DNA of 64,000 nucleotides from assembly GCF_000429625.1 (NCBI RefSeq), contig NZ_AUCF01000017.1, positions 84,206-148,205 of the forward strand, written 5' to 3'. Position numbers and translations under genes: made by a program. How positions within the stretch are numbered: the stretch's first letter is position 1; each line of letters begins with the position of its first letter. The stretch is from Azospirillum halopraeferens DSM 3675. GTDB taxonomy: Bacteria > Pseudomonadota > Alphaproteobacteria > Azospirillales > Azospirillaceae. Of the stretch, positions 25,500 through 35,009 are shown in pieces. The notes beneath the pieces were generated by a model. It searched no databases, was not told where the DNA came from, and was given only the letters and a program-made list of their open reading frames with translations.

Positions 25500-25521
25500 A
25501 AGTTATGTTATAACATAACTT
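25500..25521 (-). promoter_or_regulatory. Zur-type operator, perfect 22-base palindrome
   Basis: The arms AAGTTATGTTA and TAACATAACTT are perfect inverted copies with no spacer. The core ATGTTATAACAT is the form of alphaproteobacterial Zur sites. It lies directly upstream of the CobW-family GTPase/WD40 operon on the minus strand, where Zn-Zur would repress transcription when zinc is plentiful. On the other side the nearest element is the cobalamin riboswitch 100 bases away. Confidence 0.88.
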
Positions 25522-25623
25522 TCCCGCCCGACACCGGTTTGTTGGCCGATCGGGGGTTCCGGCGCCGTCCGACGGCACACGGCACGCTTGCAATCCTCCG
25601 GGGGCCCCGCCTAATGTGACCGC

Positions 25624-25810
25624 GATGGTGCCGCCGGGCCGAAGGGGCCGGCGGTTAAAAGGGAATGCGGTGAGGACGGCGACGTCCGAATCCGCGGCTG
25701 CCCCCGCAACTGTGAGCGGCGAGCCCACCCCCCACGAAACCACTGGCCCCCTGCCGGGGCCGGGAAGGACGGGGGGCGGGCGGCGACCCGCGAGCCAGGA
25801 AACCTGCCAT
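25624..25810 (+). ncRNA. cobalamin riboswitch
   Basis: All landmark segments of the AdoCbl riboswitch appear in order: GGTGCC at the start of P1/P2, AAAAGGGAATGCGGTG, the highly conserved GCTGCCCCCGCAACTGT, a CACTGG/CCGGGAAGG pair, and the closing B12 box GCCAGGAAACCTGCC at 25794-25808. It lies in the leader of cbtB. Binding of adenosylcobalamin is expected to lower expression of the whole cbtB-cbtA-cobW-cobN operon, probably by hiding the cbtB ribosome site (GAGAGGACCT) that follows 35 bases later. No clear poly-T terminator is visible. Confidence 0.95.
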
Positions 25811-25856
25811 CGCCCGACATTCCAACCCGCCGGGTGGGCGGAGAGAGGACCTGATC

Positions 25857-26042
25857 ATGACCCGTATCGCCGCAGATGCCGGCCGGCCCGTCGCCGTGCG
25901 CCCGGTCGAGACCGTGACCGCCGCCCTGGGAGCACTCCTGCTGGGCTCCTTCCTGCTGTTCGGCGCCGGCTTCGCCCAGCCGGAGGCGATCCACGACGCC
26001 GCCCACGACGGGCGTCATTCCTTCGCCTTCCCCTGCCACTGA
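25857..26042 (+). CDS. cbtB: CbtB, small cobalt transporter subunit
   Basis: The 61-residue protein has a single membrane helix (VTAALGALLLGSFLLFGAGFAQ) and a histidine-rich C-terminus HDAAHDGRHSFAFPCH, the expected metal-binding motif of CbtB. It is the first gene after the B12 riboswitch and pairs with CbtA, which starts ten bases after its stop. CbtAB are predicted cobalt transporters found only behind cobalamin riboswitches. The length fits the family exactly. Confidence 0.95.
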   Translation: MTRIAADAGRPVAVRPVETVTAALGALLLGSFLLFGAGFAQPEAIHDAAHDGRHSFAFPCH

Positions 26043-26052
26043 GCGGACGGCC

Positions 26053-26733
26053 ATGTTCGGGCGGCTCGTCCTGGCCGCCGTGACCGCGGGAGTTCTCGCG
26101 GGCGCGGCGGTATCCGTCGTTCAGCAGGTCACCACGGTGCCGCTGATCCTGTCGGCCGAGGTCTACGAGGTGGCCGCCGAGGCCGCCGGCCATGCCGGTC
26201 ACGCCGCCGCCCATGCCGGCGCCGGATTCGGCTTCGATGCGGCGCGCGTGGGGCTGACCGTGCTGACCAACCTGGTCATCGGCAGCGGCTACGGGCTGCT
26301 GCTCGCCGCCGCCATGCTGCTGATCGGGGCGCCGGTGAACCTGCGCCGCGGCGTCCTGTGGGGGGCCGGCGGCTTCGTCGCCTTCACCCTGGCGCCGGCC
26401 TTCGGTCTGCCGCCGGAACTGCCGGGCACCGCCACCGCCGAGCTGGCGGCCCGCCAGGCGTGGTGGCTGGCCGCGGCCCTGACCGCGGCGGCGGCGCTGC
26501 TGGCCGCCGCCTTCGCGCGCCGTCCCGCGTGGGTCATCGCGGCCCTGGCGGTGGCGGCGCTGCCGCACCTGATCGGGGCGCCCCATGCGGAGCCGGTGGG
26601 CAGCCTGACCCCGCCGGAGCTGGCGGCCCGCTTCGCCGCCGTGTCCATCGGCGTCGCCGCCCTGTTCTGGGCGGTGCTGGGTGCCGCCTGCGGCGCGCTG
26701 ATGAGCCGGCTGCTGCCGGACGACGCCCGCTGA
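26053..26733 (+). CDS. cbtA: CbtA, cobalt transporter membrane subunit
   Basis: The 226-residue protein has five to six predicted membrane helices and the CbtA signatures RLVLAAVTAGVLAGAAVSVVQQVTTVPLILSAEVYE and GVLWGAGGFVAFTLAPAFGLPPELPGT. A His-rich stretch (HAGHAAAHAGAGFGF) lies between helices 1 and 2. The tail end reads LPHLIGAPHAEPVGSLTPPELAARFA. It is expected to carry cobalt into the cell for corrin synthesis. It is co-transcribed with cbtB and cobW under the riboswitch. Confidence 0.95.
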   Translation: MFGRLVLAAVTAGVLAGAAVSVVQQVTTVPLILSAEVYEVAAEAAGHAGHAAAHAGAGFGFDAARVGLTVLTNLVIGSGYGLLLAAAMLLIGAPVNLRRGVLWGAGGFVAFTLAPAFGLPPELPGTATAELAARQAWWLAAALTAAAALLAAAFARRPAWVIAALAVAALPHLIGAPHAEPVGSLTPPELAARFAAVSIGVAALFWAVLGAACGALMSRLLPDDAR

Positions 26734-26761
26734 CCCCCGCCCCCTGCCGGAAGCACCGCCC

Positions 26762-27817
26762 ATGCCCGCCGCTCCGACCGCCGCCGCGCTCAGCGCGAAG
26801 GTCCCCGCCACCGTCGTCACCGGCTTCCTCGGCGCCGGCAAGACGACGCTGATCCGCAGCCTGCTGGAGCAGGCCGACGGGCGCCGCCTGGCGCTCATCG
26901 TCAACGAGTTCGGCGACGTCGGCGTCGACGGCGAGATCCTGCGCGCCTGCGGCATCGAAGGCTGCCGCGACGACGACGTGATCGAGCTGGCCAACGGCTG
27001 CCTGTGCTGCACCGTCGCCGACGACTTCGTGCCCGCCATCGAGGCGCTGCTGGCCCGCCCGCACCCGCCCGAGCACATCATCATCGAGACCTCGGGCCTG
27101 GCCCTGCCCAAGCCGCTGGTCCGCGCCTTCAACTGGCCGGCGGTGAAGACCCGGGTCACCGTCGACGGGGTGGTGGCGGTGGTCGACGCCGCCGCCGCCG
27201 CCGAGGGGCGCTTCGCCCCCGACCCCGCGGCGCTGGAGGCGCAGCGCCGCGACGCCGGCACGGTCGACCACGAGACGCCGGTGGAGGAGGTGTTCGAGGA
27301 CCAGATCCTCTGCGCCGACCTGATCGTCGTCAACAAGACCGACCTGGTGGACGCCGACGGGCTGGCGCGGGTGGAGGCGCTGATCCGCGACGCCCTGCCC
27401 CACCGGCCCCGGCTGGTCCACACGGCCGGCGGCCGGGCGGATCCGCGCGTGCTGCTGGGCCTCGGCGCGGCGGCGGAGGACGACCTGGACCGCCGCCGGA
27501 GCCACCACGAGGACGACGGCGACCACGACCACGACGACTTCACCAGCTTCGTGGTGGAGCTGGCGCCGCAGCCCGACCCCGACGCCCTGGCGGAGCGGCT
27601 GCGCGCCGTCGCCGCCGCCCACGGCGTGCTGCGCCTGAAGGGCTTCGTCACCGTGCCGGGCAAGCCCATGCGGCTGCTGGTGCAGGGTGTGGGCGCGCGC
27701 ATCCAGGCCCACTACGACCGCCTGTGGAAGCCGGGAGAGGAGCGCACCGGCCGCCTGGTGGTGATCGGCGAAACCGGTCTGGACCGCGCGGCGGTGGAGG
27801 CGGCGCTCGCCGGCTGA
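26762..27817 (+). CDS. cobW: CobW, cobalamin-synthesis GTPase
   Basis: The 351-residue G3E GTPase has Walker A GFLGAGKTT (residues 21-29), a CxCC motif at C80, C82, C83 (ANGCLCCTVADDF), an ETSGLALPKP switch, NKTDLVDADG, and a His/Asp-rich metal loop HHEDDGDHDHDD near residues 240-251. Unlike the Zur-linked paralogue at 24511 it has the RRDAGTVDHETPVEEVFEDQI insertion typical of true CobW. It lies between cobalt uptake (cbtA) and cobaltochelatase (cobN), so it probably delivers Co(II) to CobN. Three bases separate its stop from the cobN ATG. Confidence 0.95.
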   Translation: MPAAPTAAALSAKVPATVVTGFLGAGKTTLIRSLLEQADGRRLALIVNEFGDVGVDGEILRACGIEGCRDDDVIELANGCLCCTVADDFVPAIEALLARPHPPEHIIIETSGLALPKPLVRAFNWPAVKTRVTVDGVVAVVDAAAAAEGRFAPDPAALEAQRRDAGTVDHETPVEEVFEDQILCADLIVVNKTDLVDADGLARVEALIRDALPHRPRLVHTAGGRADPRVLLGLGAAAEDDLDRRRSHHEDDGDHDHDDFTSFVVELAPQPDPDALAERLRAVAAAHGVLRLKGFVTVPGKPMRLLVQGVGARIQAHYDRLWKPGEERTGRLVVIGETGLDRAAVEAALAG

Positions 27818-27820
27818 GCC

Positions 27821-30800
27821 ATGCACCTCCTCGCCACCCGCCAGGAGTCGCTGGAGGCGGCGCCGCAGGCCGTCGACCTGGGACACCGCCCGGCGGACCT
27901 GGTGGTGCTGTCCTTCTCCGACAGCGACCTCGGCGCGCTCGCCGCCGCCGCCCGGGCGGTCGGCGCCGACCGGCGGCCGTCGCTGCGTCTGGTCGCCCTC
28001 GGCCAGCTCGGCCACCCGCTGTCGGTGGACCTCTACGTCGATGCGGTGATCCGCACGGCGAAGGTGGTGGTGCTGCGCCTGCTGGGCGGCGCCGGCTACT
28101 GGCGCTACGGGCTGGAGCAGGTGGCCGCCGCCTGCCGGGAGACCGGGGCGGCGCTGGCCGTGCTGCCGGGCGACGGGCGGCCCGACCCGGCGCTGGAATC
28201 CCACGGCACGGTGCCGCCGGAGGTCACCCGGCGCCTCTTCGGCTACTTCGCCGAGGGCGGGCCGGACAACATGGCCAACCTGCTGGCCTACGCCGCCACC
28301 CTGGCCGGCACGCCGCTGGCGTGGGCGGAGCCGGCGCCGGTGCCGCGCTTCGGCCTCTACGACGGCTGGCGCGGCGCCGTGCCGGCGGACGCGCCCGCCG
28401 CGGCGCTGGTGTTCTACCGCGCCTATCTGCTGGCCGGCGATCTGGCGCCGATCCACGCCCTGGCCGACGCCCTGGCGGAGCGCGCGCTGGCGCCCCGCCT
28501 CTACCACGTCTCCTCCCTGAAGGAGCCGGACGCGGCGGCCTGGATGCGCCGCACGCTGGCGGCCCTGCGGCCCGGCGTGGTGCTGAACGCCACGGGATTC
28601 TCCGCGCAGGTGCCGGGGGAGGACGGGACACCCCTGGACGCCGCCGGAGCGCCGGTGCTCCAGGTGGTGCTGTCCACCGGCGGCGAGGCGGCGTGGCGCG
28701 GCTCCCTGCGCGGGCTCGGCCCCTCCGACCTCGCCATGAACGTGGTGCTGCCCGAGATGGACGGGCGCATCCCCGTGCGCGCCGTCGCCTTCAAGGCGGC
28801 GGGAGAGCCCGACCCCGACCTGCAGTTCGCCGAGGTGGCGAGCCGGCCGGTGGCCGACCGCATCGCCTTCACCGCCGACCTCGCCGCCGCCTGGGTGCGC
28901 CTGGCGCGCACGCCGCGGGCCGACCGGCGGCTGGCGCTGGTGCTGTCCGACTACCCCGGTGCCGGGTCGGCGGGGGCCGGCACCGGCCACGCCGTCGGCC
29001 TCGACACCCCGGCCAGCGTGACGGCGGTCCTCGACGCGCTGCGCGCCGCCGGCTACGGGGTGGCGGGGGCGCCGGCCGACGGGGCGGCGCTGATGCGGGC
29101 GCTCGCCGCCGGCGCGGCGGAGGCCGCCCTGTCGCTCGCCGACTATCACGCCCTGGTGCCCGCCGCCGTGCGCCGGCGCATCACAGCCGTCCGGGGCGAG
29201 GCGGCGGCCGACCCGCTGGTCACCGACGGCGCCTTCCGCTTCCGCGCCGTGCGCTGCGGCGCCGTCGTGGTGGCGGTGCAGCCGAGCCGCGGCGACGGGC
29301 CGCTGACCACGGCGCAGCACCATGACCCCGAGACGCCGCCCGGCCATGGCTACGCCGCCTTCTACGCCTGGCTGCGCCGGGCCGTCGGCATCCACGCGCT
29401 GGTCCAGATGGGCGCCCACGGCACCCTGGAGTGGCTGCCCGGCAAGGCGGTGGCCCTGTCGGCGGAGTGCTGGCCGGAGATCATCGGCGGCCCCCTGCCC
29501 TGCCTCTACCCCTTCATCGTCAACAACCCCGGCGAGGGGGTGCAGGCGCGCCGGCGCATCGGCGCCGTGCTGATCGGCCACCTGACGCCGCCGCCGGTGC
29601 AGGCCGGCCTGCACGGCCCGCTGGCCGAGCTGGAGCAGGCCATCGACGAATACGCCCAGGCGGACGGGCTGGACCCGCGCCGGCTCGGCGTGCTGCGCGA
29701 GACGATCCTTGATCTGGCCTGGCGGTCCGGCGTGGCGGCGGACTGCAACCTCTCCCCCGGCGACGACCCCGACGCCGTGCTCGCGCGCATCGACGCCCAC
29801 CTCTGCGACGTCAAGGAGATGCAGATCCGCGACGGCCTGCACGTCTTCGGCGCCGCCCCCGACGCCGGCGCCCGCGCCCGCCTGCTGGCCGCCGTCGCCC
29901 GCTTCCCCCGCCGCCGCGGCGACGGGGAGGATGCCGCCCTGCCGCGGGCGCTGGCCGCCGATCTGGGCCTGCCGACGGACAGCCTGTTCACCGCCCCGCC
30001 CGGCACGCCGTGGGACGGCCCGCCCCTGCCCGGCGAACGGGCGCGCACCGTCGCCGACGTGCGCGCGGCACTGGACCGCATGGCGGTGGAGCTGGTGGCC
30101 GGCCGCGCCGCGCCGCGGCCGCACTGGACGCGCACCGCCGCCGTGCTCGGCGCGGTGGCGGCGGAGCTGGCGCCGCGCCTGGACGCCTCGGCGGAGCGGG
30201 AGATGGCGGCGCTGCTGGACGGGCTGGACGGGCGCTTCATCGCCCCCGGCCCCGGCGGCTCGCCGGCGCGCGGGCGGGCCGACGCCCTGCCGACCGGGCG
30301 CAACCTCTTCGCCATGGACCCCCGCGCGGTGCCGACGCCGTCCGCCTGGACGCTGGGCTGGCAGGCGGCCGACGCGCTGCTCACCCGCCATTTGCAGGAC
30401 CACGGGGCGTGGCCGCAGCGCCTGGTGGTGGACTGCTGGGGGACGCCGGCCATGCGCACCGGCGGCGACGAGCTGGCCCAGGCCATGGCCCTGCTCGGCG
30501 TGCGCCCGTTGTGGGAGGGCGGCTCGGGCCGGGTCACCGGGTTCGAGATCCTGCCGGCCGGCGTGCTGGGCCGGCCGCGCGTCGACGTCACCCTGCGCAT
30601 CTCCGGCCTGTTCCGCGACGTCTTCCCGCAGCAGATCGCCCTGTTCGACCAGGCGGTGCGCGCCGTCGCCGCCCTGGAGGACGAGGACGGTGAGACCAAC
30701 CCCCTGGCCGCCGCCGTCCGGCGCGAGACGGCGGAGCTGGCCGGCGCCGGCCTGGCCGCCGGGGACGCGGCGCGCCGCGCCGCCGCCCGCGTCTTCGGCG

Positions 30801-31483
30801 CCGCGCCGGGCGGCTACGGCACGGCCCTGTCGGGGATGATCGCCCGCGGCGAGTGGCGCGACCGCGCCGCCTTCGGCACCGCCTATCTGGAGGGGGGCTG
30901 TCACGCCTACGGCGCCGGCCTCGACGGCGTGGCGCTGCCCGCCCTGTTCCGCCGCCGCGTCGGCGGCGCCGACGGGCTGATCCACCACCAGGACCAGCGG
31001 GAGCACGACGTGCTGTCCCACGACGGCCATTACCAGTACCAGGGCGGCTTCGCCGCGGCCGCCGCCCTGGACGACGCGGCGCCGACCCTCTATCACCTGG
31101 ACAGCGCCGAGCCGGACCGGCTGACGGTGCGCACGCTGGGGGACGAGATCGCCCGCACCCTGCGCGGACGCGCCGCCAACCCGCGCTGGATCGCCGGCAT
31201 GATGCGCCACGGCCACCGCGGTGCCGCGGAGCTGGCGGCGACGGTGGAGGCGCTGTTCGCCTTCGCGGCGACCACGCGCGCCGTGCGCGACCATCATTTC
31301 GACCTGCTGCACGAGGCTTATGTGGACGACGACGCCGTCTGGGACTTCCTGATCGAGGCCAACCCCGCCGCCGCGCGCCATGTGCTGGACCGGCTGGAGG
31401 ATGCGCTGGGGCGCGGCCTGTGGCATCCCCGGCGCAACCACACCGCCCACGCGCTGCACCGCCGCCGCGAGGGCCTGTCATGA
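27821..31483 (+). CDS. cobN: CobN, cobaltochelatase large subunit
   Basis: The 1,220-residue protein is full length for CobN, the ATP-dependent cobaltochelatase subunit that inserts Co(II) into hydrogenobyrinate a,c-diamide together with CobS and CobT (not in this window). Conserved blocks include LRLVALGQLGHPLSVDLYVD, VQMGAHGTLEWLPGKAVALS, PCLYPFIVNNPGEGVQARRR, VDCWGTPAMRTGGDELAQAMALLGVRP and HHQDQREHDVLSHDGHYQYQGGF. The C-terminus [17 protein letters not shown] is family-typical. It overlaps cobG by four bases (ATGA). Confidence 0.97.
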   Translation: MHLLATRQESLEAAPQAVDLGHRPADLVVLSFSDSDLGALAAAARAVGADRRPSLRLVALGQLGHPLSVDLYVDAVIRTAKVVVLRLLGGAGYWRYGLEQVAAACRETGAALAVLPGDGRPDPALESHGTVPPEVTRRLFGYFAEGGPDNMANLLAYAATLAGTPLAWAEPAPVPRFGLYDGWRGAVPADAPAAALVFYRAYLLAGDLAPIHALADALAERALAPRLYHVSSLKEPDAAAWMRRTLAALRPGVVLNATGFSAQVPGEDGTPLDAAGAPVLQVVLSTGGEAAWRGSLRGLGPSDLAMNVVLPEMDGRIPVRAVAFKAAGEPDPDLQFAEVASRPVADRIAFTADLAAAWVRLARTPRADRRLALVLSDYPGAGSAGAGTGHAVGLDTPASVTAVLDALRAAGYGVAGAPADGAALMRALAAGAAEAALSLADYHALVPAAVRRRITAVRGEAAADPLVTDGAFRFRAVRCGAVVVAVQPSRGDGPLTTAQHHDPETPPGHGYAAFYAWLRRAVGIHALVQMGAHGTLEWLPGKAVALSAECWPEIIGGPLPCLYPFIVNNPGEGVQARRRIGAVLIGHLTPPPVQAGLHGPLAELEQAIDEYAQADGLDPRRLGVLRETILDLAWRSGVAADCNLSPGDDPDAVLARIDAHLCDVKEMQIRDGLHVFGAAPDAGARARLLAAVARFPRRRGDGEDAALPRALAADLGLPTDSLFTAPPGTPWDGPPLPGERARTVADVRAALDRMAVELVAGRAAPRPHWTRTAAVLGAVAAELAPRLDASAEREMAALLDGLDGRFIAPGPGGSPARGRADALPTGRNLFAMDPRAVPTPSAWTLGWQAADALLTRHLQDHGAWPQRLVVDCWGTPAMRTGGDELAQAMALLGVRPLWEGGSGRVTGFEILPAGVLGRPRVDVTLRISGLFRDVFPQQIALFDQAVRAVAALEDEDGETNPLAAAVRRETAELAGAGLAAGDAARRAAARVFGAAPGGYGTALSGMIARGEWRDRAAFGTAYLEGGCHAYGAGLDGVALPALFRRRVGGADGLIHHQDQREHDVLSHDGHYQYQGGFAAAAALDDAAPTLYHLDSAEPDRLTVRTLGDEIARTLRGRAANPRWIAGMMRHGHRGAAELAATVEALFAFAATTRAVRDHHFDLLHEAYVDDDAVWDFLIEANPAAARHVLDRLEDALGRGLWHPRRNHTAHALHRRREGLS

Positions 31484-32877
31484 CCGCGCTGCCCGCCGCC
31501 GCCGGGCCGCGGCCGCGCCGGCGCGGCGCCTGCCCCGGCGCGGTCGCCCCCATGATGGTGGGGGACGGGCTGCTGGTGCGGGTGCGGGTGCCGGCCGGCG
31601 TGCTGCCCGCCGCCGCGGCGCGGCGCATCGCCGCCCTGGCCGCCCTGGCCGCCGCCCACGGCAACGGCCTGATCGAGCTGAGCCACCGCGGCAACCTGCA
31701 GATCCGCGGCGTCACCGCCGCCACCCTGCCGGCGGTCACCGCCGGGCTGGACGCGCTGGGCCTGCTGGCCGCCGACGCGGTGAGCGAGGCCGTGCGCAAC
31801 GTGCTGACCGCCCCCGCCGCCGGCATCGACGCCGACGCCGTGCTGGACGTGCGGGCGCCGGCGCTCGCCCTCGACGCCCGTCTGGCGGCCGACGCCGCCC
31901 TGCACCGGCTGCCGCCCAAGTTCGGCTTCGTGGTGGACGGCGGCGGGCGCGCCCATCTGGCCGACAGCCGCACCGACTTGCGCTTCGACGCCGTGGCGAC
32001 CCCGGCGGGGCCGCGTCTGCGGGTGGCCGCCGGCGGCACCCTGGCGGACGCCGCACTGCTGGGCCTGTGCACCCCCGGGGCGGTGCCCGACGTGGCCGCC
32101 GCCGCCGCCATCGCCTTCCTGGACCTGCGCGCCGCCCTGCCCGAGCCGCCGCGCCGCATGGCCGGGCTGGTGGCCGCGGCGGGGGCGGCGGCGCTGCGCG
32201 CCCGCATCCCCGGCCTGGAGCCCCTAACCGACACCGCCGCGCCGGAGCGGCCGGTGCGCACCGTGCTCGGGGTGCGGCCGGGCTGGCTGGGCGTCGCCTT
32301 TCCCTTCGGCCGGCTCACCGCGGCGACGCTGGAGACCATGGCCGATCTGGCCAACGCGCACGGCACCGGGGAGCTGCGGCTGACCCCGTGGCGGGCGCTG
32401 CTGCTGCCCGGTGCCGGCGGCGCCGCGGCAGAGGCCGCCCGGGCGGCCGGCGGCGTTCTCGACGACGGCGACCCGCGCCTGGCGGCGACCGCATGCAGCG
32501 GGGCCGCGGGCTGCGACGTCGGCACCACCGACACCCACGCCGACGCCCTGGCCCTGGTGGCGGCGGCCCCGGCGCTGATCGCCGCCGGCGGCACCCTGCA
32601 CGTCTCCGGCTGCGCCAAGGGCTGCGCCCGCCCCGGCCCCGCCGGCGTCACCCTGAGCGCACAGGACGGCCGCTACGACCTGGGCGTGCTGGCCTCCCCC
32701 GGCGGCCCGGTGCGCGCCCGCGCGCTGGACCCGGCCGCGGCGGTGGCGGCGGTGGCGGCGCTGGACCGGCTGCTGCGTGCCAACCGCCGTCCCGGGGAGG
32801 ACGCCGATGCGGCGCTGGCCCGCCTGGCGCCCGAGATCGACCGCCTGTTCGCCCGCGAGGAGCCGCCCGGTGCCTGA
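31480..32877 (+). CDS. cobG: CobG, precorrin-3B synthase
   Basis: The 465-residue sulfite/nitrite-reductase-like enzyme uses O2 to make precorrin-3B, the step that defines the aerobic cobalamin route. It has the ferredoxin-like half ([25 protein letters not shown]) and the Fe4S4 cysteine pairs [14 protein letters not shown] and [15 protein letters not shown]. Siroheme is not expected in CobG; a mononuclear iron is. ATG 31480 overlaps the cobN stop, and the 3' end overlaps cobH by eight bases. Confidence 0.95.
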   Translation: MTALPAAAGPRPRRRGACPGAVAPMMVGDGLLVRVRVPAGVLPAAAARRIAALAALAAAHGNGLIELSHRGNLQIRGVTAATLPAVTAGLDALGLLAADAVSEAVRNVLTAPAAGIDADAVLDVRAPALALDARLAADAALHRLPPKFGFVVDGGGRAHLADSRTDLRFDAVATPAGPRLRVAAGGTLADAALLGLCTPGAVPDVAAAAAIAFLDLRAALPEPPRRMAGLVAAAGAAALRARIPGLEPLTDTAAPERPVRTVLGVRPGWLGVAFPFGRLTAATLETMADLANAHGTGELRLTPWRALLLPGAGGAAAEAARAAGGVLDDGDPRLAATACSGAAGCDVGTTDTHADALALVAAAPALIAAGGTLHVSGCAKGCARPGPAGVTLSAQDGRYDLGVLASPGGPVRARALDPAAAVAAVAALDRLLRANRRPGEDADAALARLAPEIDRLFAREEPPGA

Positions 32878-33508
32878 TTCACCCTACGACTACATCCGCG
32901 ACGGGGCGGCGATCTACCGCCGGTCCTTCGCCACCATCCGGGCGGAGGCGGTACTGGACCACCTGCCCGACGACCTGAAGCCGGTGGCGGTGCGCGTCAT
33001 CCACGCCTGCGGCATGGTGGACGTGGCGGCCGACCTGATGTTCTCGCCCGACGTGGCGGCGGCCGGGCGGGCGGCGCTGAAGGACGGCGCCCCCGTGCTG
33101 TGCGACAGCGAGATGGTCGCCCACGGCATCACCCGCGCCCGCCTGCCGGCCGGCAACGCCGTGCTGTGCACGCTGCGCGACCCCGCCGTGCCGGATCTGG
33201 CGCGGAGCATCGCCAACACCCGCTCCGCCGCGGCGCTGGAGCTGTGGCGGCCGCACCTTGCCGGGTCGGTGGTGGCCATCGGCAACGCGCCGACGGCCCT
33301 GTTCCGCCTGCTGGAGCTGCTGGCCGACGGCGCGCCGCGCCCGGCGGCGATCCTGGGCTTCCCCGTGGGCTTCGTCGGTGCCGTCGAGAGCAAGGACGCG
33401 CTGGCCGCCGCCGGGTTCGGCATCCCCTATCTCGCCGTGCGCGGACGGCGGGGCGGCAGCGCCATGGCGGCGGCCGCGGTCAACGCGCTGGCGAGCGAGG
33501 ACGAATGA
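32870..33508 (+). CDS. cobH: CobH, precorrin-8X methylmutase
   Basis: The 212-residue enzyme converts precorrin-8X to hydrogenobyrinic acid by moving the C11 methyl to C12. The catalytic histidine is in [15 protein letters not shown] (H45), and [19 protein letters not shown] and the final [15 protein letters not shown] are conserved. It starts with GTG at 32870, eight bases inside cobG, preceded by GAGGAG. Length agrees with the 210-residue Pseudomonas denitrificans CobH. It overlaps cobI by four bases. Confidence 0.95.
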   Translation: MPDSPYDYIRDGAAIYRRSFATIRAEAVLDHLPDDLKPVAVRVIHACGMVDVAADLMFSPDVAAAGRAALKDGAPVLCDSEMVAHGITRARLPAGNAVLCTLRDPAVPDLARSIANTRSAAALELWRPHLAGSVVAIGNAPTALFRLLELLADGAPRPAAILGFPVGFVGAVESKDALAAAGFGIPYLAVRGRRGGSAMAAAAVNALASEDE

Positions 33509-34248
33509 GCACCCCACCCATCCCCACCGGCACCTTCTACGGCATCGGCACCGGCCCCGGCGATCCCGAGCTGATGACCCTGAAGGCCGTGCGCGTGCTG
33601 CGCGCCTGCCCGGTGGTGGCCTATTTCTGCAAGCGCGGCAGCCGCGGCAACGCCCGCCGCATCGCCGGCGCGTTCCTGACCGACGAGCACACCGAGCTGC
33701 CGCTGGTCTATCCGGTCACCACGGAACTGCCGGTGGAGCATCCCGACTACGGCCGGCAGATCGAGGAATTCTTCGACCGCTCGGCGGCCGAGGTGGCGGC
33801 CCACCTCGCGGCCGGGCGCTCGGTGGTGGCGCTCAACGAGGGGGATCCGTTCTTCTACGGCTCGTTCATGCACCTGTTCCTGCGCCTGGCCGGGCGCTTC
33901 CCGGTGGAGGTGGTGCCGGGCGTCACCTCGATGGCCGGCTGCGCGGCGCTGCTGCCCACGCCGCTGACCATGCGCGACGACGTGCTGTCGGTCATCCCCG
34001 GCACGCTGGGGGAGGAGGAGCTGGTGCGGGCCCTCGGCACCGCCGACGCCGCGGTGGTGATGAAGCTGGGCCACAACCTGCCCAAGGTGCGCCGCGCCGT
34101 GCGGGCGGCCGGGCTGGAGGCGCGCGCCTGGTACGTGGAGCGCGGCACCATGGCCGACCAGCGCATGCTGCCCCTGGCCGAGGCGCCGGAGGACGGCGCC
34201 CCCTACTTCTCCATGGTGCTGATCCCCGGCCGGGGGCTGCGGCGATGA
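33505..34248 (+). CDS. cobI: CobI, precorrin-2 C20-methyltransferase
   Basis: The 247-residue SAM-dependent tetrapyrrole methylase has the N-terminal [22 protein letters not shown] and the [19 protein letters not shown] and [21 protein letters not shown] blocks specific to CobI/CbiL. It methylates precorrin-2 at C20 to give precorrin-3A. Start and stop codons overlap cobH and cobJ by four bases each, forming the tightest part of the operon. Confidence 0.95.
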   Translation: MSTPPIPTGTFYGIGTGPGDPELMTLKAVRVLRACPVVAYFCKRGSRGNARRIAGAFLTDEHTELPLVYPVTTELPVEHPDYGRQIEEFFDRSAAEVAAHLAAGRSVVALNEGDPFFYGSFMHLFLRLAGRFPVEVVPGVTSMAGCAALLPTPLTMRDDVLSVIPGTLGEEELVRALGTADAAVVMKLGHNLPKVRRAVRAAGLEARAWYVERGTMADQRMLPLAEAPEDGAPYFSMVLIPGRGLRR

Positions 34249-35009
34249 GCGCCGGCCGCGTCGTCGTCGTCGGGCTGGGGCCGGGCGGTTCCGACTGGCT
34301 GACGCCGGAATCGGCGCGCGAGCTGGCCGAGGCCGAGGACCTCGTGGGCTACGGCCCCTATCTGGACCGCGTGCCCGCCGGGCCGCAGGTCCGCCACGCC
34401 TCCGACAACCGGGTGGAGCTGGACCGCGCCCGCCTCGCCCTGGACCTGGCCGCCGGCGGGCGGCGGGTGGCGGTGGTGTCGGGCGGCGATCCCGGCGTCT
34501 TCGCCATGGCGGCGGCGGTGTACGAGGCCCTGGACGCCGAAGCCGGCGGCACCGGCCGGCGCGACGTGGAGGTGCGGGTGTGCCCCGGCATCACCGCCAT
34601 GCAGGCGGCGGCGGCGCGGGCCGGGGCGCCGCTGGGGCACGATTTCTGCGCCATCTCCCTGTCCGACAACCTGAAGCCGTGGGATGTGGTGCTGCGCCGT
34701 CTGCGCCTGGCGGCGGAGGCGGATTTCGTGATCGCCCTCTACAACCCGGTGTCGCGGGCCCGCCCCTGGCAGCTCGGCGCCGCCTTCGACGCCCTGCGCG
34801 CCGTGCGCGACCCCGCCACGCCGGTCATCCTCGGCCGCGCCATCGGGCGCCCGGACGAGCGGCTGACCGTCACCACCCTGGCCGCCGCCGACCCCGCCGC
34901 GGCGGACATGAGCACGGTGGTGATCGTCGGCTCCTCCCACACCCGCACCCTTGCCGGCCCCGGCGGCGCCCGGGTCTACACCCCGCGCCGCTACGGCACC
35001 GGGGGGTGA
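34245..35009 (+). CDS. cobJ: CobJ, precorrin-3B C17-methyltransferase
   Basis: The 254-residue tetrapyrrole methylase carries VVVVGLGPGGSDWLTPESARELAEAEDLVGYGPYLDR, VVSGGDPGVFAMAAAVYEA and HDFCAISLSDNLKPWDVVLRRL, which separate CobJ/CbiH from the other methylases. CobJ contracts the ring while methylating C17. It has only the methylase domain, without the C-terminal extensions seen in some fused CobJ proteins. Its 3' end overlaps the convergent cobK gene by 19 bases. Confidence 0.95.
   Translation: MSAGRVVVVGLGPGGSDWLTPESARELAEAEDLVGYGPYLDRVPAGPQVRHASDNRVELDRARLALDLAAGGRRVAVVSGGDPGVFAMAAAVYEALDAEAGGTGRRDVEVRVCPGITAMQAAAARAGAPLGHDFCAISLSDNLKPWDVVLRRLRLAAEADFVIALYNPVSRARPWQLGAAFDALRAVRDPATPVILGRAIGRPDERLTVTTLAAADPAAADMSTVVIVGSSHTRTLAGPGGARVYTPRRYGTGG

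Noticed and set aside
26534..31459. Very long open frame on the minus strand opposite cbtA-cobN (1,641 codons)
   Set aside because: It is the antisense shadow of high-GC genes. Its translation is rich in Arg, Gly, Gln and His without any domain, whereas the plus strand encodes recognisable CbtA, CobW and CobN.
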